Assembly (NCBI GenBank): GCA_036825155.1
Contig: DAISYU010000004.1
Coordinates: 3,187-67,186, forward strand
Reading direction: 5' to 3'
Source: DSAD01 sp036825155
GTDB lineage: Bacteria; Desulfobacterota; Desulfomonilia; UBA1062
DNA: 64,000 nt
The stretch's first letter is position 1. Each line of letters begins with the position of its first letter. The notes below the pieces were generated by a model. The model saw only the letters and a program-made list of their open reading frames with translations. It was not told the origin of the DNA and did not search any database. Both the position numbers and the translations under genes were made by a program. Positions 24,473 to 33,745 of this stretch are shown here, one piece after another.

Positions 24473-26578
24473 CTACTGCCGCACGATAGTCTCCACCCCT
24501 TTGAGCCTTCGAATATCGTGAAAAAGGCCATCCAGTTCTTCAAGATCCCTGATCATGACCCTCAGTATGCAAATGGAACTCCCATTGACATTTGGATAGG
24601 CCTTCATCTTTGAAATATTGATATTCCGTGCCCCGATGGTTGCAGTGATGGCAGCAAGCATACCCGGTTTGTCCTGACAGGTAACCGAGAATTCGATCTC
24701 ATGGCTTTCCGATACGTTCACATCCCATTCCACAGGAACGAGACGCTGCGGATCCACTTCAGAAACATACGGACAATTTGATCTGTGCACGGTTATCCCC
24801 CTGCCGCGGGTGATAAACCCGACCACCTTATCCCCGGGTATCGGCCTGCAGCACCTGGCATATCTGACAAGCAGATCCTCCACCCCTTTTACAATGATGC
24901 TCGAGACCTCCTGTTTTTTCTTTTTGACTGGGATCTCCACCACCTTCTTCTGTTCCTCGGGAGCGAACTTGTGAATGACCTGGTTTACCGATAGACGGCC
25001 GAACCCGATGGCTGCAAAAAAGTTGTCCGTGCTCTTGAATGAGAACTCCTTGGCCAGTTCATCAACATCCGGGGTCTTGTTGAGGTGGAGACTTTTTATC
25101 TTCTTCTCGAGCAACTCTCTTCCAAGGGCTATACTCTGCTCGTTCTCCTGTGTCCTCAGCCATGTCCGGATCTTGGTCTTGGCCCTGGATGTCTTGGCAA
25201 TCCTCAGCCAGTCTTTTCCGGGGTGCTGTTTTGAAGACCGTAAGATCTCGATAACATCTCCGCTGTTGAGCTTATAGCGCAGCGGGACGATCTTTCCGTT
25301 CACCTTGGCCCCGGTGCACTGGTTCCCCAGCTGCGTGTGAACGCTGTATGCAAAATCCAGCGGCGTTGCCCCTGCAGGAAACCGTTTCACATCCCCCTTG
25401 GGAGTGAAGACATACACATCCTCCGGATAGAGATCCAGCTTGACGCTCTGGAGAAATTCCCGGGGATCCTTGAGTTCCTTCTGCCATTCAAGGAGCTGCC
25501 TGAGCCAGGAGAGTTTTTCACCGTCCTGATCGCTGATCCTGCTGCCGTCCTTGTACCGCCAGTGGGCTGCAATGCCCTCATTCGCGATAAAATCCATCTC
25601 CCTTGTCCGTATCTGTATCTCGATCCGTTCCCCTCCCGGGCCGAATACGGTGGTGTGCAGGGACTGATACATATTGGCCTTGGGCATGGCAATGAAGTCC
25701 TTGATCCTCAACTGAATCGGTTTCCAGATGGAATGGATGATGCCGAATGTCTCGTAGCACTCCGCCACCGTGTTCAGTATAATCCTGAGCCCCAGCACGT
25801 CATAGACGTCCTCAAACGGGATCCCCTGACGCTTGAGCTTCTGATACACACTGTAGATGTGTTTTATCCGCCCCTTTACCTCAGCTTTCAGCCCTGCCTC
25901 CACGAGACTGGCCTGGATCTGCCCCATGATCGACTTGAGGTACTCTTCCTTTTCCCTGGCAATCGTATCGAGCTTGGCCTTCAGCGTGTTGTACCCGGCT
26001 GGATCGATGTATTTCAGGCTCAACTCTTCAAGCTCAACCTGAAGCCAGTGGATGCCCAGCCTGTTTGAGAGCGGAGCGTAGATGTCAAGGGTTTCACGGG
26101 CGATCCTCTGCTGCGACTGCCGGTTGTGAAACTCCAGTGTCCGCATGTTATGCAGCCGGTCCGTGAGCTTGATGAGCAGAATCCGCAGATCCTTGCTCAT
26201 GGCGAGAATCATCTTGCGAAAGTTCTCGGCCTGCTGTTCTTCTTCCGATCGAAAATTGATCTTGCTGATCTTGGTGAGGCCGTCGACGACCAGTGCAACC
26301 TCATCGCCGAATTCAGTCCTGATATCCTCCACGCTCGTCAGGCTGTCCTCGATGGTGTCATGAAGCAGTGCGGCGGTGACAGCTATCACATCAAGCTGCA
26401 TCTGGGCGATGATAAAGGCAACCTCCAGCGGGTGATTCAGATAGGGTTCACCGCTCAGCCTGGTCTGGCCCTGATGAACCCTGGCAGAAAACACATAGGC
26501 CTTCTCAATAATCCGCGTGTCGGCATCAGGGATGTATGCTGACACCTTCTCGAGTATGTCATTGATCCGTACTGTCAA
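24473..26578 (-). CDS. rel: Bifunctional (p)ppGpp synthetase/hydrolase (Rel/SpoT)
   Basis: This 701-aa stringent-response enzyme is of the long Rel type. The N-terminal HD hydrolase domain is intact (LNHPLEVA and LLHDTIEDS, His73-Asp74). The synthetase domain contains YDVLGLRII near 265, MPKANMYQSLHTTV near 318 and IQIRTREMDFIANEGIAAHW near 340. TGS (about 395-455), zinc-finger/helical (VRYARCCRPIPGD) and ACT (about 625-700) domains complete it. Both activities look functional. The gene begins with TTG 10 bases after the proS stop and is the third gene of ispG-proS-rel. The signature residues of the two catalytic sites are present. Confidence 0.95.
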   Translation of the reverse strand: MTVRINDILEKVSAYIPDADTRIIEKAYVFSARVHQGQTRLSGEPYLNHPLEVAFIIAQMQLDVIAVTAALLHDTIEDSLTSVEDIRTEFGDEVALVVDGLTKISKINFRSEEEQQAENFRKMILAMSKDLRILLIKLTDRLHNMRTLEFHNRQSQQRIARETLDIYAPLSNRLGIHWLQVELEELSLKYIDPAGYNTLKAKLDTIAREKEEYLKSIMGQIQASLVEAGLKAEVKGRIKHIYSVYQKLKRQGIPFEDVYDVLGLRIILNTVAECYETFGIIHSIWKPIQLRIKDFIAMPKANMYQSLHTTVFGPGGERIEIQIRTREMDFIANEGIAAHWRYKDGSRISDQDGEKLSWLRQLLEWQKELKDPREFLQSVKLDLYPEDVYVFTPKGDVKRFPAGATPLDFAYSVHTQLGNQCTGAKVNGKIVPLRYKLNSGDVIEILRSSKQHPGKDWLRIAKTSRAKTKIRTWLRTQENEQSIALGRELLEKKIKSLHLNKTPDVDELAKEFSFKSTDNFFAAIGFGRLSVNQVIHKFAPEEQKKVVEIPVKKKKQEVSSIIVKGVEDLLVRYARCCRPIPGDKVVGFITRGRGITVHRSNCPYVSEVDPQRLVPVEWDVNVSESHEIEFSVTCQDKPGMLAAITATIGARNINISKMKAYPNVNGSSICILRVMIRDLEELDGLFHDIRRLKGVETIVRQ

Positions 26579-26588
26579 TAATTATTCC

Positions 26589-28298
26589 CTATGCGTGAAT
26601 CCTGGATCTGCAGTATGCCACAACCTCCTCAGGGGACACCTTCTCGATGTTCCCTGTAGCCCGCTCCTTTACTTCAACGATTCCCTCTTTCAAACCTTTT
26701 GCACCCACCGTGATCCGGTAGGGGACGCCAATCAGGTCGGCATCCATGAATTTTACCCCGGGCCGCACATCCCTGTCATCAATGATCGCATCGATCCCCT
26801 GTTTGACAAGCTCGTTATAGATTGCAGTGGCGGTATCCATAACATCACCGGGGCTCACAGTAATGGGAAGCACCATAACAGGGTATGGGGCAATGGAGAG
26901 TGGAAATACGATGCCCGATTCATCTGCATGCTGCTCGATTGCAGCAGCAACCGCCCGTCCGACTCCGATCCCGTAACACCCCATTATCATCGGCTTCAAC
27001 GACCCGTTCTCATCTAAAAACTGTGCATTCATGGCCTGGGAATACTTCGTCCCGAGTTTGAATATATGCCCCACCTCAATCCCGCGGATGGCCTCCAGCT
27101 TTCCATCTGTACACCGGGGACAGGGATCACCCGGTCCTGCATTCCTGATGTCCTCGATGGTAGTGATGCCGGTATCCCGGGAAAGCCACACATCCTTGAG
27201 GTGGTAATCCTCCTCGTTGCCTCCAACGACATACGGTCCATTGTCTGCAAGGGCACTGTCTGCGACCATAGGCACCTTGAGTCCCACTGGCCCGGCAAAC
27301 CCCCTGGGTGCCGAGGTATACTTCTCGATGGTCTCTTCATCGGCCAGCTCCAGGGTTTCGCAGCCGAAGACCCTCCTGAGTTTTGCCTCGTTCACCTCGT
27401 GATCCCCCCTGACCAGTGCCGCAAAAACACCTTTGTCTGAGTCATAGATGAGCGTCTTGACCAGGTCCTTCGACTCAACGCCGAGGAACGCACAAACCTC
27501 TTCCACTGTCCTGACATCGGGCGTATGAACCTTTTCGAAACTGCCACCAGCTGCATCTGCAAACGCAAGAGTCCCTTCCTTAAAAATCTCGGCCTTCTCC
27601 ATGTTTGCCGCGTAGTTGCATGTAGAACAGCTCAGAATGACGTCCTCGCCGGTCTCAGCAAGGACCATGAACTCGTGGGAGAAATTTCCGCCGATGGGGC
27701 CGGAATCAGCCTCTACGGTCTTGAACTTCAGCCCGCACCGGCTGAATATGTTTTCATATGCCCGGTACATGGCTTCATAACTCTTTTCCGCGCCACTGTC
27801 GTCAGTATCGAACGAATAGGCGTCCTTCATGATGAACTCTCTGGCACGCATGATGCCGAACCGTGGACGTATCTCATCACGGAACTTTGTCTGGATCTGA
27901 TAGAGATTGGCGGGAAGGTCCTTGTAGGAATGCAGTTCGTCACGCACGATGTGCGTGATCACCTCCTCATGGGTCGGACCAAAGGCGAATTCGCCGCCCT
28001 TCCTGTCGATAAACCGCAGGAGTTCCTTCCCGTACACATTCCACCTGCCGCTCTCTTTCCATATCTCAGCAGGCTGTACCCCGGGCAGGAGAACCTCCTG
28101 TGCACCTGCTGCATTCATCTCTTCCCGGATTATCGCCTCCACCTTTCTGATGGCTTTCAACCCATAGGGCAGGTACGAGTAAATCCCTGATGCCAGTTTC
28201 TTTATCATACCAGCCCTGAGCATCAACTTGTGGCTTATGACCTCAGCTTCACGGGGCTCTTCCTTAAGGGTATGCAGGAACATTGAGGAAAACTTCAT
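26589..28298 (-). CDS. proS: Prolyl-tRNA synthetase
   Basis: This 569-aa class II aminoacyl-tRNA synthetase attaches Pro to tRNA-Pro. It has the bacterial architecture: catalytic core with motif 2 (TKFRDEIRPRFGIMRAREF), a YbaK-like editing insertion (residues about 235-380) that hydrolyses Ala-tRNA-Pro, motif 3 (GCYGIGVGR near 440) and a C-terminal anticodon-binding domain. The start overlaps the ispG stop by ATGA and has AAGGAGATAGG upstream. It is followed by rel after 10 bases. Confidence 0.97.
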   Translation of the reverse strand: MKFSSMFLHTLKEEPREAEVISHKLMLRAGMIKKLASGIYSYLPYGLKAIRKVEAIIREEMNAAGAQEVLLPGVQPAEIWKESGRWNVYGKELLRFIDRKGGEFAFGPTHEEVITHIVRDELHSYKDLPANLYQIQTKFRDEIRPRFGIMRAREFIMKDAYSFDTDDSGAEKSYEAMYRAYENIFSRCGLKFKTVEADSGPIGGNFSHEFMVLAETGEDVILSCSTCNYAANMEKAEIFKEGTLAFADAAGGSFEKVHTPDVRTVEEVCAFLGVESKDLVKTLIYDSDKGVFAALVRGDHEVNEAKLRRVFGCETLELADEETIEKYTSAPRGFAGPVGLKVPMVADSALADNGPYVVGGNEEDYHLKDVWLSRDTGITTIEDIRNAGPGDPCPRCTDGKLEAIRGIEVGHIFKLGTKYSQAMNAQFLDENGSLKPMIMGCYGIGVGRAVAAAIEQHADESGIVFPLSIAPYPVMVLPITVSPGDVMDTATAIYNELVKQGIDAIIDDRDVRPGVKFMDADLIGVPYRITVGAKGLKEGIVEVKERATGNIEKVSPEEVVAYCRSRIHA

Positions 28299-29359
28299 TC
28301 ACCTATCTCCTTTTCTATTTCTTTCATAAGGCTCTCTATAATCTCTGTTGTTTGTATGCGCCGCAAGGGTTTCCCATGGGCAAACAGCACCGCACCACCA
28401 GTGTCACAGGCAACGCCGAGATCGGCAATCCTCGCCTCTCCCGGCCCGTTCACGGCACACCCCATGATGGCAACGATCATGTGATTCCTTATCCCCTTGA
28501 CGGCATCTTCAACCTGGGTTGCGATAGCGGCAACATCGGCGTTGGCACGTGCGCAGGTGGGACATGCGATCACGCGCACGCCTTCTTTCTTCAGTCCGAT
28601 ACTCTCCAGGAGTATACGCGCGGCCATGACCTCCTGGACAGGATCTGCAGCCAGCGATATCCGTATGGTATCCCCGATGCCGGCAAGCAGGAGAGCACCG
28701 ATACCCACGGATGACCGTATCACCCCGGGAAGCAGGGTCCCTGCCTCGGTCACCCCGAGGTGGAGCGGCCAGTCGCAGACCCGGGAGAACCTCCTGTAGG
28801 CATCGATGGTCTCCAGAACATCTGAAGATTTCAAGGAGACCTTCAGAGAGGACACCCCCATATCTTCCAGCATCTTTACATATTCCAGGGCATTCTCCAC
28901 GAGGGCACCGACCCTGTCCGGCCCGAACTTGGTCAGGATACGCCGCTTCACAGATCCGAGATTCACCCCGACCCGAATAGGGATACCCGTCTCGATGGCC
29001 GCCTGTGCAACCATCTGCACCTTGCGCCGAGAGCCGATATTGCCCGGATTGATACGGATCCCGTCAGCCCCGGCACGTATGGCACCGACAGCCAGCTTGT
29101 AATCGAAGTGAATATCGGCAATTACCGGCATGTCAGACTCCGACTTTATATACCTGAACGCAGCCAGGGACTCGTCATCGGGTATGCTCACGCGCACAAT
29201 GTCGCATCCTGCCTGTTCAAGAGAGCGGATCTGAGACAGGGTGGCCCCGGCATCTCTTGTTGGCGTATTGGTCATGGATTGTATACTGACCGGAGAACCA
29301 CCACCAACAGGCACGGTCCCCACATAAATCTTTTTTGTGCGCTTGCGATGACGTTTCAT
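28295..29359 (-). CDS. ispG: 4-hydroxy-3-methylbut-2-enyl diphosphate synthase IspG
   Basis: This 354-aa iron-sulfur enzyme makes HMBPP in the non-mevalonate isoprenoid pathway. The N-terminal TIM barrel opens with GGGSPVSIQSMTNT. The C-terminal 4Fe-4S domain has the cluster ligands in CPTCAR near 263 and MGCAVNGPGE near 295. It lacks the long insertion of plant enzymes. It is the first gene of an ispG-proS-rel operon and divergent from the HDOD gene, with about 70 bases between them. Confidence 0.97.
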   Translation of the reverse strand: MKRHRKRTKKIYVGTVPVGGGSPVSIQSMTNTPTRDAGATLSQIRSLEQAGCDIVRVSIPDDESLAAFRYIKSESDMPVIADIHFDYKLAVGAIRAGADGIRINPGNIGSRRKVQMVAQAAIETGIPIRVGVNLGSVKRRILTKFGPDRVGALVENALEYVKMLEDMGVSSLKVSLKSSDVLETIDAYRRFSRVCDWPLHLGVTEAGTLLPGVIRSSVGIGALLLAGIGDTIRISLAADPVQEVMAARILLESIGLKKEGVRVIACPTCARANADVAAIATQVEDAVKGIRNHMIVAIMGCAVNGPGEARIADLGVACDTGGAVLFAHGKPLRRIQTTEIIESLMKEIEKEIGE

Positions 29360-29426
29360 TAATTTTGAGTATCATATTAAGTATTAAGACTCAAGATTGT
29401 AAGCGGTTTGAACGATAAGATCTTCG

Positions 29427-31367
29427 ATGAAGAAATATGCTCCTGAAGAGATTGAATCCTTACTTAATAATCTGGGTGATATTCCTACGTTGCCTTCCAT
29501 TGCCACCACGATAATGGAAAAAACCCTCGATGCAAAGGTAAATGCCCGGCAGATAGCCCAAATGGTTGAGAAAGATCAGGGACTTGCGATAAAAGTGCTC
29601 AAGGTTGCAAACTCTCCCTTCTACAGACGGATAAAAGAGATCTCCACAATCCGGGGCGCCGTGGTGCTGCTGGGATTCAATGTGCTCAAGAGTATCGTCT
29701 TAAGTATCAGTGTAATCAATCTCTTCAATGAAAAGGAAAAGCGTGTCCTGGATTTTTACAAGTTCTGGCAGCACAGCATTGCGTGTGCAGTATGTGCAAA
29801 GTCGATAGCAAACAAGGTCCTTCCCTCCTTTGCCGAGGATGCATTTATAGCAGGGCTTCTTCACGATCTGGGCAAAGTGGTTTCCGACCAGCTCATCTGT
29901 ACAAAAGGGGAATATGCACAGGTACTCGACGTCATGGATCGCGCAAACTCGGACATCATCAAGGTGGAGCAGAATATAGTGGGGATAGATCACGCCACAT
30001 TGGGAAGATACCTCATGGAGAAGTGGAATCTCCCCTCCCTTCTCAGCAAAACCATTGCATTCCACCACAGCATCAACGAGATTATCGATGACGATTCAAC
30101 CAAAAAGCTCTGCTCGATCATCCATGTGGCCGATATCATCACGAATCATCTGGGGCTCGGCCTTTCTCAGGCCCACGGAGGATTTGTAGATCCCGCCCTT
30201 TTGAAACAGCTGGAGCTGTCCAGCCAGGATATTCAGGACATATCCATCACATTGAAAGACAATATCTCTGACATAAGCGAAGAGATGGGCATACCCAAAG
30301 CGGAACCCAAGACCTACTTCGAGGTTCTGCAATTCGCCAATGCTCAGCTTGGGAAACTGAGCCTTGACCTGGAGCAGAAAAAGATGGCCCTGGAACGCAG
30401 GACCGTCGAGCTCTCCAGCCTCAACCTGATGAGCAGCCAGCTGCAGTCATCCATGAAACTCTCCGATATCACCAATATCATTACGACCAATTCTCTTACG
30501 ATACTTGATTCCAAAAAGACCAGATGCCTGATGCGTCTCAATAATCTACGGGTGATGGTCACCGAGTCTTTCTGGTTGAGCAGTTCAGCACAGACCCGCA
30601 CAGGAATGGCAACTGCAACAAAAGAGCTGCTTGAGCGCACCAACGGGGTATATCCCAAGAGTTTGAATGTGCTCTATGCCCCCTTGAAAGTAGATGGAAA
30701 GACCATCGGGGTGATCGAGGCATTACCGCAGGAGCATGCTTCTCCCGATGAAATCAACCAGAAGACCCTGTTGCTGAGAACCATAGCCGAGGTGGGTGCC
30801 CAGGCCATACAGCGGGCCATGCTCATGACCAGAAACATCAAGTCGCAGCGGCTTGCAGCGGTATCAAAGACCGCTATTGCCGCCAATCACGAGATCAACT
30901 CTCCGCTGACCACCATACTCCTCAAGCTCGATATGCTGATAAATGAGGGATCATTGAGCAAAGGGGTCGTTGATGGACTCACCGAAGTAAAGAATGAAGC
31001 CATCAAGATCAAGACCGTTGTCAAGAAGATGCTTGAGATCTCTGATGTGGTGGAAACAAACTATGTCAAGAACGAGAAGATGATCGACATCCACAACGCA
31101 CCAAAGCAGAAGATCCCCGAACATACTGCTGTCGTGGATGAGGCCCCGGCGAAAGAAGAATTTGGAGGTTTTGAAGACTATCTCGAACAGTCGCCACAGG
31201 CAAAACCGCAACCCAACCCTGCTGCGAAGACACAGGTATCATATAACAGCACCCCCGGGTTCGAAGACTACCTGGACCAGCAGCACCAGGAAATGCAGAA
31301 AAGCACGTCCGCTTCATCCACATGCCAGCAGGTCAGCCCCGGGTTCGAGGATTATCTCGAAGAGTAG
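29427..31367 (+). CDS. HDOD signalling protein with GAF, HisKA-like helix and GFEDYL tail
   Basis: This 646-aa cytosolic protein has an HDOD domain over residues 12-215 (LPSIATTIMEKTLD, FIAGLLHDLGKV, VVLLGFNVLK), a region with GAF-like character near 330-465 (SLTILDSKKTRCLMRLNNL, VLYAPLKVDGKTIGVIEAL) and a dimerisation helix near 472-550 with ANHEINSPLTTILLKL, which resembles the H-box of kinases. No ATPase N/G boxes follow. The last 70 residues are low in complexity and hold three copies of GFEDYL(E/D) (positions 581, 611 and 639). HDOD proteins are non-catalytic HD relatives acting in signalling. The conserved His in HEINSPL could be phosphorylated by a partner kinase. Confidence 0.82.
   Translation: MKKYAPEEIESLLNNLGDIPTLPSIATTIMEKTLDAKVNARQIAQMVEKDQGLAIKVLKVANSPFYRRIKEISTIRGAVVLLGFNVLKSIVLSISVINLFNEKEKRVLDFYKFWQHSIACAVCAKSIANKVLPSFAEDAFIAGLLHDLGKVVSDQLICTKGEYAQVLDVMDRANSDIIKVEQNIVGIDHATLGRYLMEKWNLPSLLSKTIAFHHSINEIIDDDSTKKLCSIIHVADIITNHLGLGLSQAHGGFVDPALLKQLELSSQDIQDISITLKDNISDISEEMGIPKAEPKTYFEVLQFANAQLGKLSLDLEQKKMALERRTVELSSLNLMSSQLQSSMKLSDITNIITTNSLTILDSKKTRCLMRLNNLRVMVTESFWLSSSAQTRTGMATATKELLERTNGVYPKSLNVLYAPLKVDGKTIGVIEALPQEHASPDEINQKTLLLRTIAEVGAQAIQRAMLMTRNIKSQRLAAVSKTAIAANHEINSPLTTILLKLDMLINEGSLSKGVVDGLTEVKNEAIKIKTVVKKMLEISDVVETNYVKNEKMIDIHNAPKQKIPEHTAVVDEAPAKEEFGGFEDYLEQSPQAKPQPNPAAKTQVSYNSTPGFEDYLDQQHQEMQKSTSASSTCQQVSPGFEDYLEE
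31167..31364 (+). repeat. Three GFEDYL-motif repeats coding for the tail of the HDOD protein
   Basis: GFEDYLEQ, GFEDYLDQ and GFEDYLEE are encoded at about 31167, 31257 and 31341. Linkers of 24-22 residues rich in Gln, Ser, Pro and Lys separate them. The last copy is at the extreme C-terminus. The codons of the three copies differ, so the repeat has been kept at protein level. Confidence 0.8.
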
Positions 31368-31582
31368 CGTCCTTCAGTCGTTATTTTCATAAACATCCGG
31401 CATCACCTTGTGGCAGACAACCCTGAGGCGTGTATGTCCCTTGAGGGGCAACCAGGCATGGCTCCCCGGTCACAACGTAGAAGGAAAAAGTATCCTCTTT
31501 GCTTCAGCTGCATTTTGAAATGTTTTAAGGTTTTCTTCCGGGTTCTGAATTCTGACTTCCGGATTCAATTTTCATATAACGC

Positions 31583-32524
31583 TCATGCAGGCTTGCTGCA
31601 GGAGATCTGATTGAGCCAGTCCCGGTACATGACCGAGAGGATCATGAAGTCTTTCTCGTTATCCACGTCCAGGGCCGCTCCTCCCACGGTGGTCTTCACA
31701 ATCTTGCAGCGCACCTTCAGGACCCGTGAAATCATTCTTTCCACCCGCTCCAGGGTCACGGGAAAGCTTATGATGTGTGCCAGCCGGACAAACCCCAGGG
31801 CATCCAGGCCGGCAGAGATCTGTAAGAGCAGGTACAGGCCCAGCGTTTTGCCGATGTTCCCGGGGCCGAGCTTGATAATCTCAATGAGTGTCTTGACGAT
31901 ATTGAAGAATTCTTTCTGATACCGGTATTCATATGCCTTGAGCACCAGATCGATACGCTCTAAGAGCACAAAAGGCCGTGCCATGTGAAGATTGTTCTGC
32001 CTGAAATTCCCATCCCAGGTATGAAAGGTGGCCATCTTTATCCCGGGCCTGCCTTTTCTGGGCCCGAAAAACTTCAGGATCTCTTCAGAGGTAATACCGG
32101 CAATATAGTCATAGCTTTTCATATCACACTGGGAGATAAACTCCTTGATCTCGTGGACCGATATCAGCGGGATATCACCGGAGAGAAACAGAACATGCTT
32201 GTCCCGGTACGCACGAATGACATCATCAGTGAGTTCTCCGGTCTGCCTGTATTCGGGCAAGGTCTGGAGAAATCCCTCCCAGCCGTTTTCCGCAAGGCTT
32301 CTTTTCTGCTCCACAATGATAACATCGAGCCCGTCGAGTGCCTCCTCAAACCTCTCCTTCGGGCCCACCACCACAATGTTCTCGATTTCTTCGCAGGCCA
32401 GGAGTACCTCGACGATATGCCTGATGATGGGCTTGCCCGCAACATCGAGTAAGGCCTTATTCCTCTTGAATACCTTCCTGGCCGCCTTTCCATCTCCGGC
32501 AGCGATAACAGTGTCTATTCCCAT
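31583..32524 (-). CDS. Nucleotidyltransferase (MobA/GlmU-like NTP-transferase fold)
   Basis: This protein of about 313 aa has an N-terminal Rossmann-like NTP-transferase domain: IAAGDGKAARKVFKRNKALL at residues 6-25 (G-rich loop plus conserved Lys), PIIRHIVEVLLACEEIENIVVVG, and LFLSGDIPLIS near 125 supplying the metal Asp. A C-terminal helical extension of about 130 residues follows, ending with a second conserved block (GGAALDVDNEKDFMIL) typical of the end of such folds. The substrate is not identifiable. ATG 32524 is used, since the G-rich motif then begins at residue 6. It is divergent from azlC. Confidence 0.75.
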   Translation of the reverse strand: MGIDTVIAAGDGKAARKVFKRNKALLDVAGKPIIRHIVEVLLACEEIENIVVVGPKERFEEALDGLDVIIVEQKRSLAENGWEGFLQTLPEYRQTGELTDDVIRAYRDKHVLFLSGDIPLISVHEIKEFISQCDMKSYDYIAGITSEEILKFFGPRKGRPGIKMATFHTWDGNFRQNNLHMARPFVLLERIDLVLKAYEYRYQKEFFNIVKTLIEIIKLGPGNIGKTLGLYLLLQISAGLDALGFVRLAHIISFPVTLERVERMISRVLKVRCKIVKTTVGGAALDVDNEKDFMILSVMYRDWLNQISCSKPA

Positions 32525-32641
32525 GCATCTCGTATGACCTAAAAATTTTTGTCCTGTCAAGAAATCAATTCACCTTGATTCCTTGACATCGGGGCAATAT
32601 CCGTCTACAGCATCTCTTTATTACCCGGATTCTGTACATGT

Positions 32642-33370
32642 ATGAAAACAACTGGACACTCGTTAAGCGATGAAATGAACATGCTCCGTGCGCTTGCTGC
32701 AGCATGGCCGATCTGCCTGGGATATCTGGCCATAGGCATGGCATTCGGGGTACTGGCGAGGCAGGCAGGTCTTGCCATTTATCAGATCGCATTGATGTCC
32801 ATGATCGTGTTTGCCGGGTCTGCCCAGTTCATTGCAGTTTCCATGATCACCTCCGGCGCATCCGCACTGTCCATAATCATCACCACCTTCATGGTAAACC
32901 TCAGACACCTTCTCATGAGTTCGTCCCTCACGCTCCATCTGAAGGGAAAGAACAAGGCGATACTCTCGTTATTCGCCTACGGAGTGACCGATGAGAGCTT
33001 TGCGGTAAACCTTGGAAAATTTTTAGACGGGGACTGGTCTCTCAAAGATGCCCTCGTGGTGAACCATGTCGCAAATATCACCTGGATCATCAGCACCATC
33101 CTGGGCGGTTATGCCGGCCGGTTCATCCCGGCCGGGGCCTTCGGGATCGACTACGCCTTAACCGGAATGTTCCTGTGCCTGCTCGTGTTTCAGCTCAGGG
33201 GGAGACTGTATGTTCTCGTTTCAGTGGCAGCCGGATTGTTATCAGTGGTCTTTTACCTCATCATACCAGGCAATGCATACGTGATCATCGCCTCAGCCTT
33301 AGCCGCCACGCTCGGGGTGGCGATCAAGAGCTGGTATATGCATAAGAGAAAGCAGGACGAAGAGCAATGA
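32642..33370 (+). CDS. azlC: Branched-chain amino acid exporter large subunit AzlC
   Basis: This 242-aa membrane protein has the AzlC pattern: GYLAIGMAFGVLARQAGL near residue 26, FAGSAQFIAVSMI near 57, and MVNLRHLLMSSSL near 85, spread over about seven hydrophobic helices. With AzlD it exports branched-chain amino acids and analogues. The stop overlaps the azlD start (ATGA), so the two subunits are coupled. ATG 32642 has a weak ribosome site; an in-frame ATG at 32675 is possible. Confidence 0.92.
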   Translation: MKTTGHSLSDEMNMLRALAAAWPICLGYLAIGMAFGVLARQAGLAIYQIALMSMIVFAGSAQFIAVSMITSGASALSIIITTFMVNLRHLLMSSSLTLHLKGKNKAILSLFAYGVTDESFAVNLGKFLDGDWSLKDALVVNHVANITWIISTILGGYAGRFIPAGAFGIDYALTGMFLCLLVFQLRGRLYVLVSVAAGLLSVVFYLIIPGNAYVIIASALAATLGVAIKSWYMHKRKQDEEQ

Positions 33371-33690
33371 CGGGCGAAGAATACATCTTATGTATCCTCG
33401 GTATGGGGCTTGTCACCTACATACCCAGGTGGCTGCCCCTGTTTTACCTTTCAGACAAACGCCTCCCCCTGTGGCTCGTGGAATGGCTGAGCTTTATCCC
33501 GGCATGCATCTTAAGCGCCCTGATTTTTCCCTCCATCATCATCAACCCTGATACCGGATCGGTCGGATTTTTCCATCCGGAATTTCTCGTTGCAATCCCG
33601 ACCTTTTTATTCGCGCTCAAAACCAGGTCTTTAGGTGGTACCGTGATTATCGGTATGACCCTGTTCTGGCTGGCGGAAAAATTTCTGTGA
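33367..33690 (+). CDS. azlD: Branched-chain amino acid exporter small subunit AzlD
   Basis: This 107-aa protein has four hydrophobic segments and the family features YIPRWLPLFYLSDKRLP at residues 18-34 and FIPACILSALIFPSII near 42-57. It is the obligate partner of AzlC, whose stop codon overlaps its start. The length is typical (about 105). Confidence 0.92.
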   Translation: MTGEEYILCILGMGLVTYIPRWLPLFYLSDKRLPLWLVEWLSFIPACILSALIFPSIIINPDTGSVGFFHPEFLVAIPTFLFALKTRSLGGTVIIGMTLFWLAEKFL

Positions 33691-33745
33691 CCCGGCATAC
33701 GTCTGCAGTTGACTGCCCGGAACCGTCTTTGAAAGAAGGCACCCT

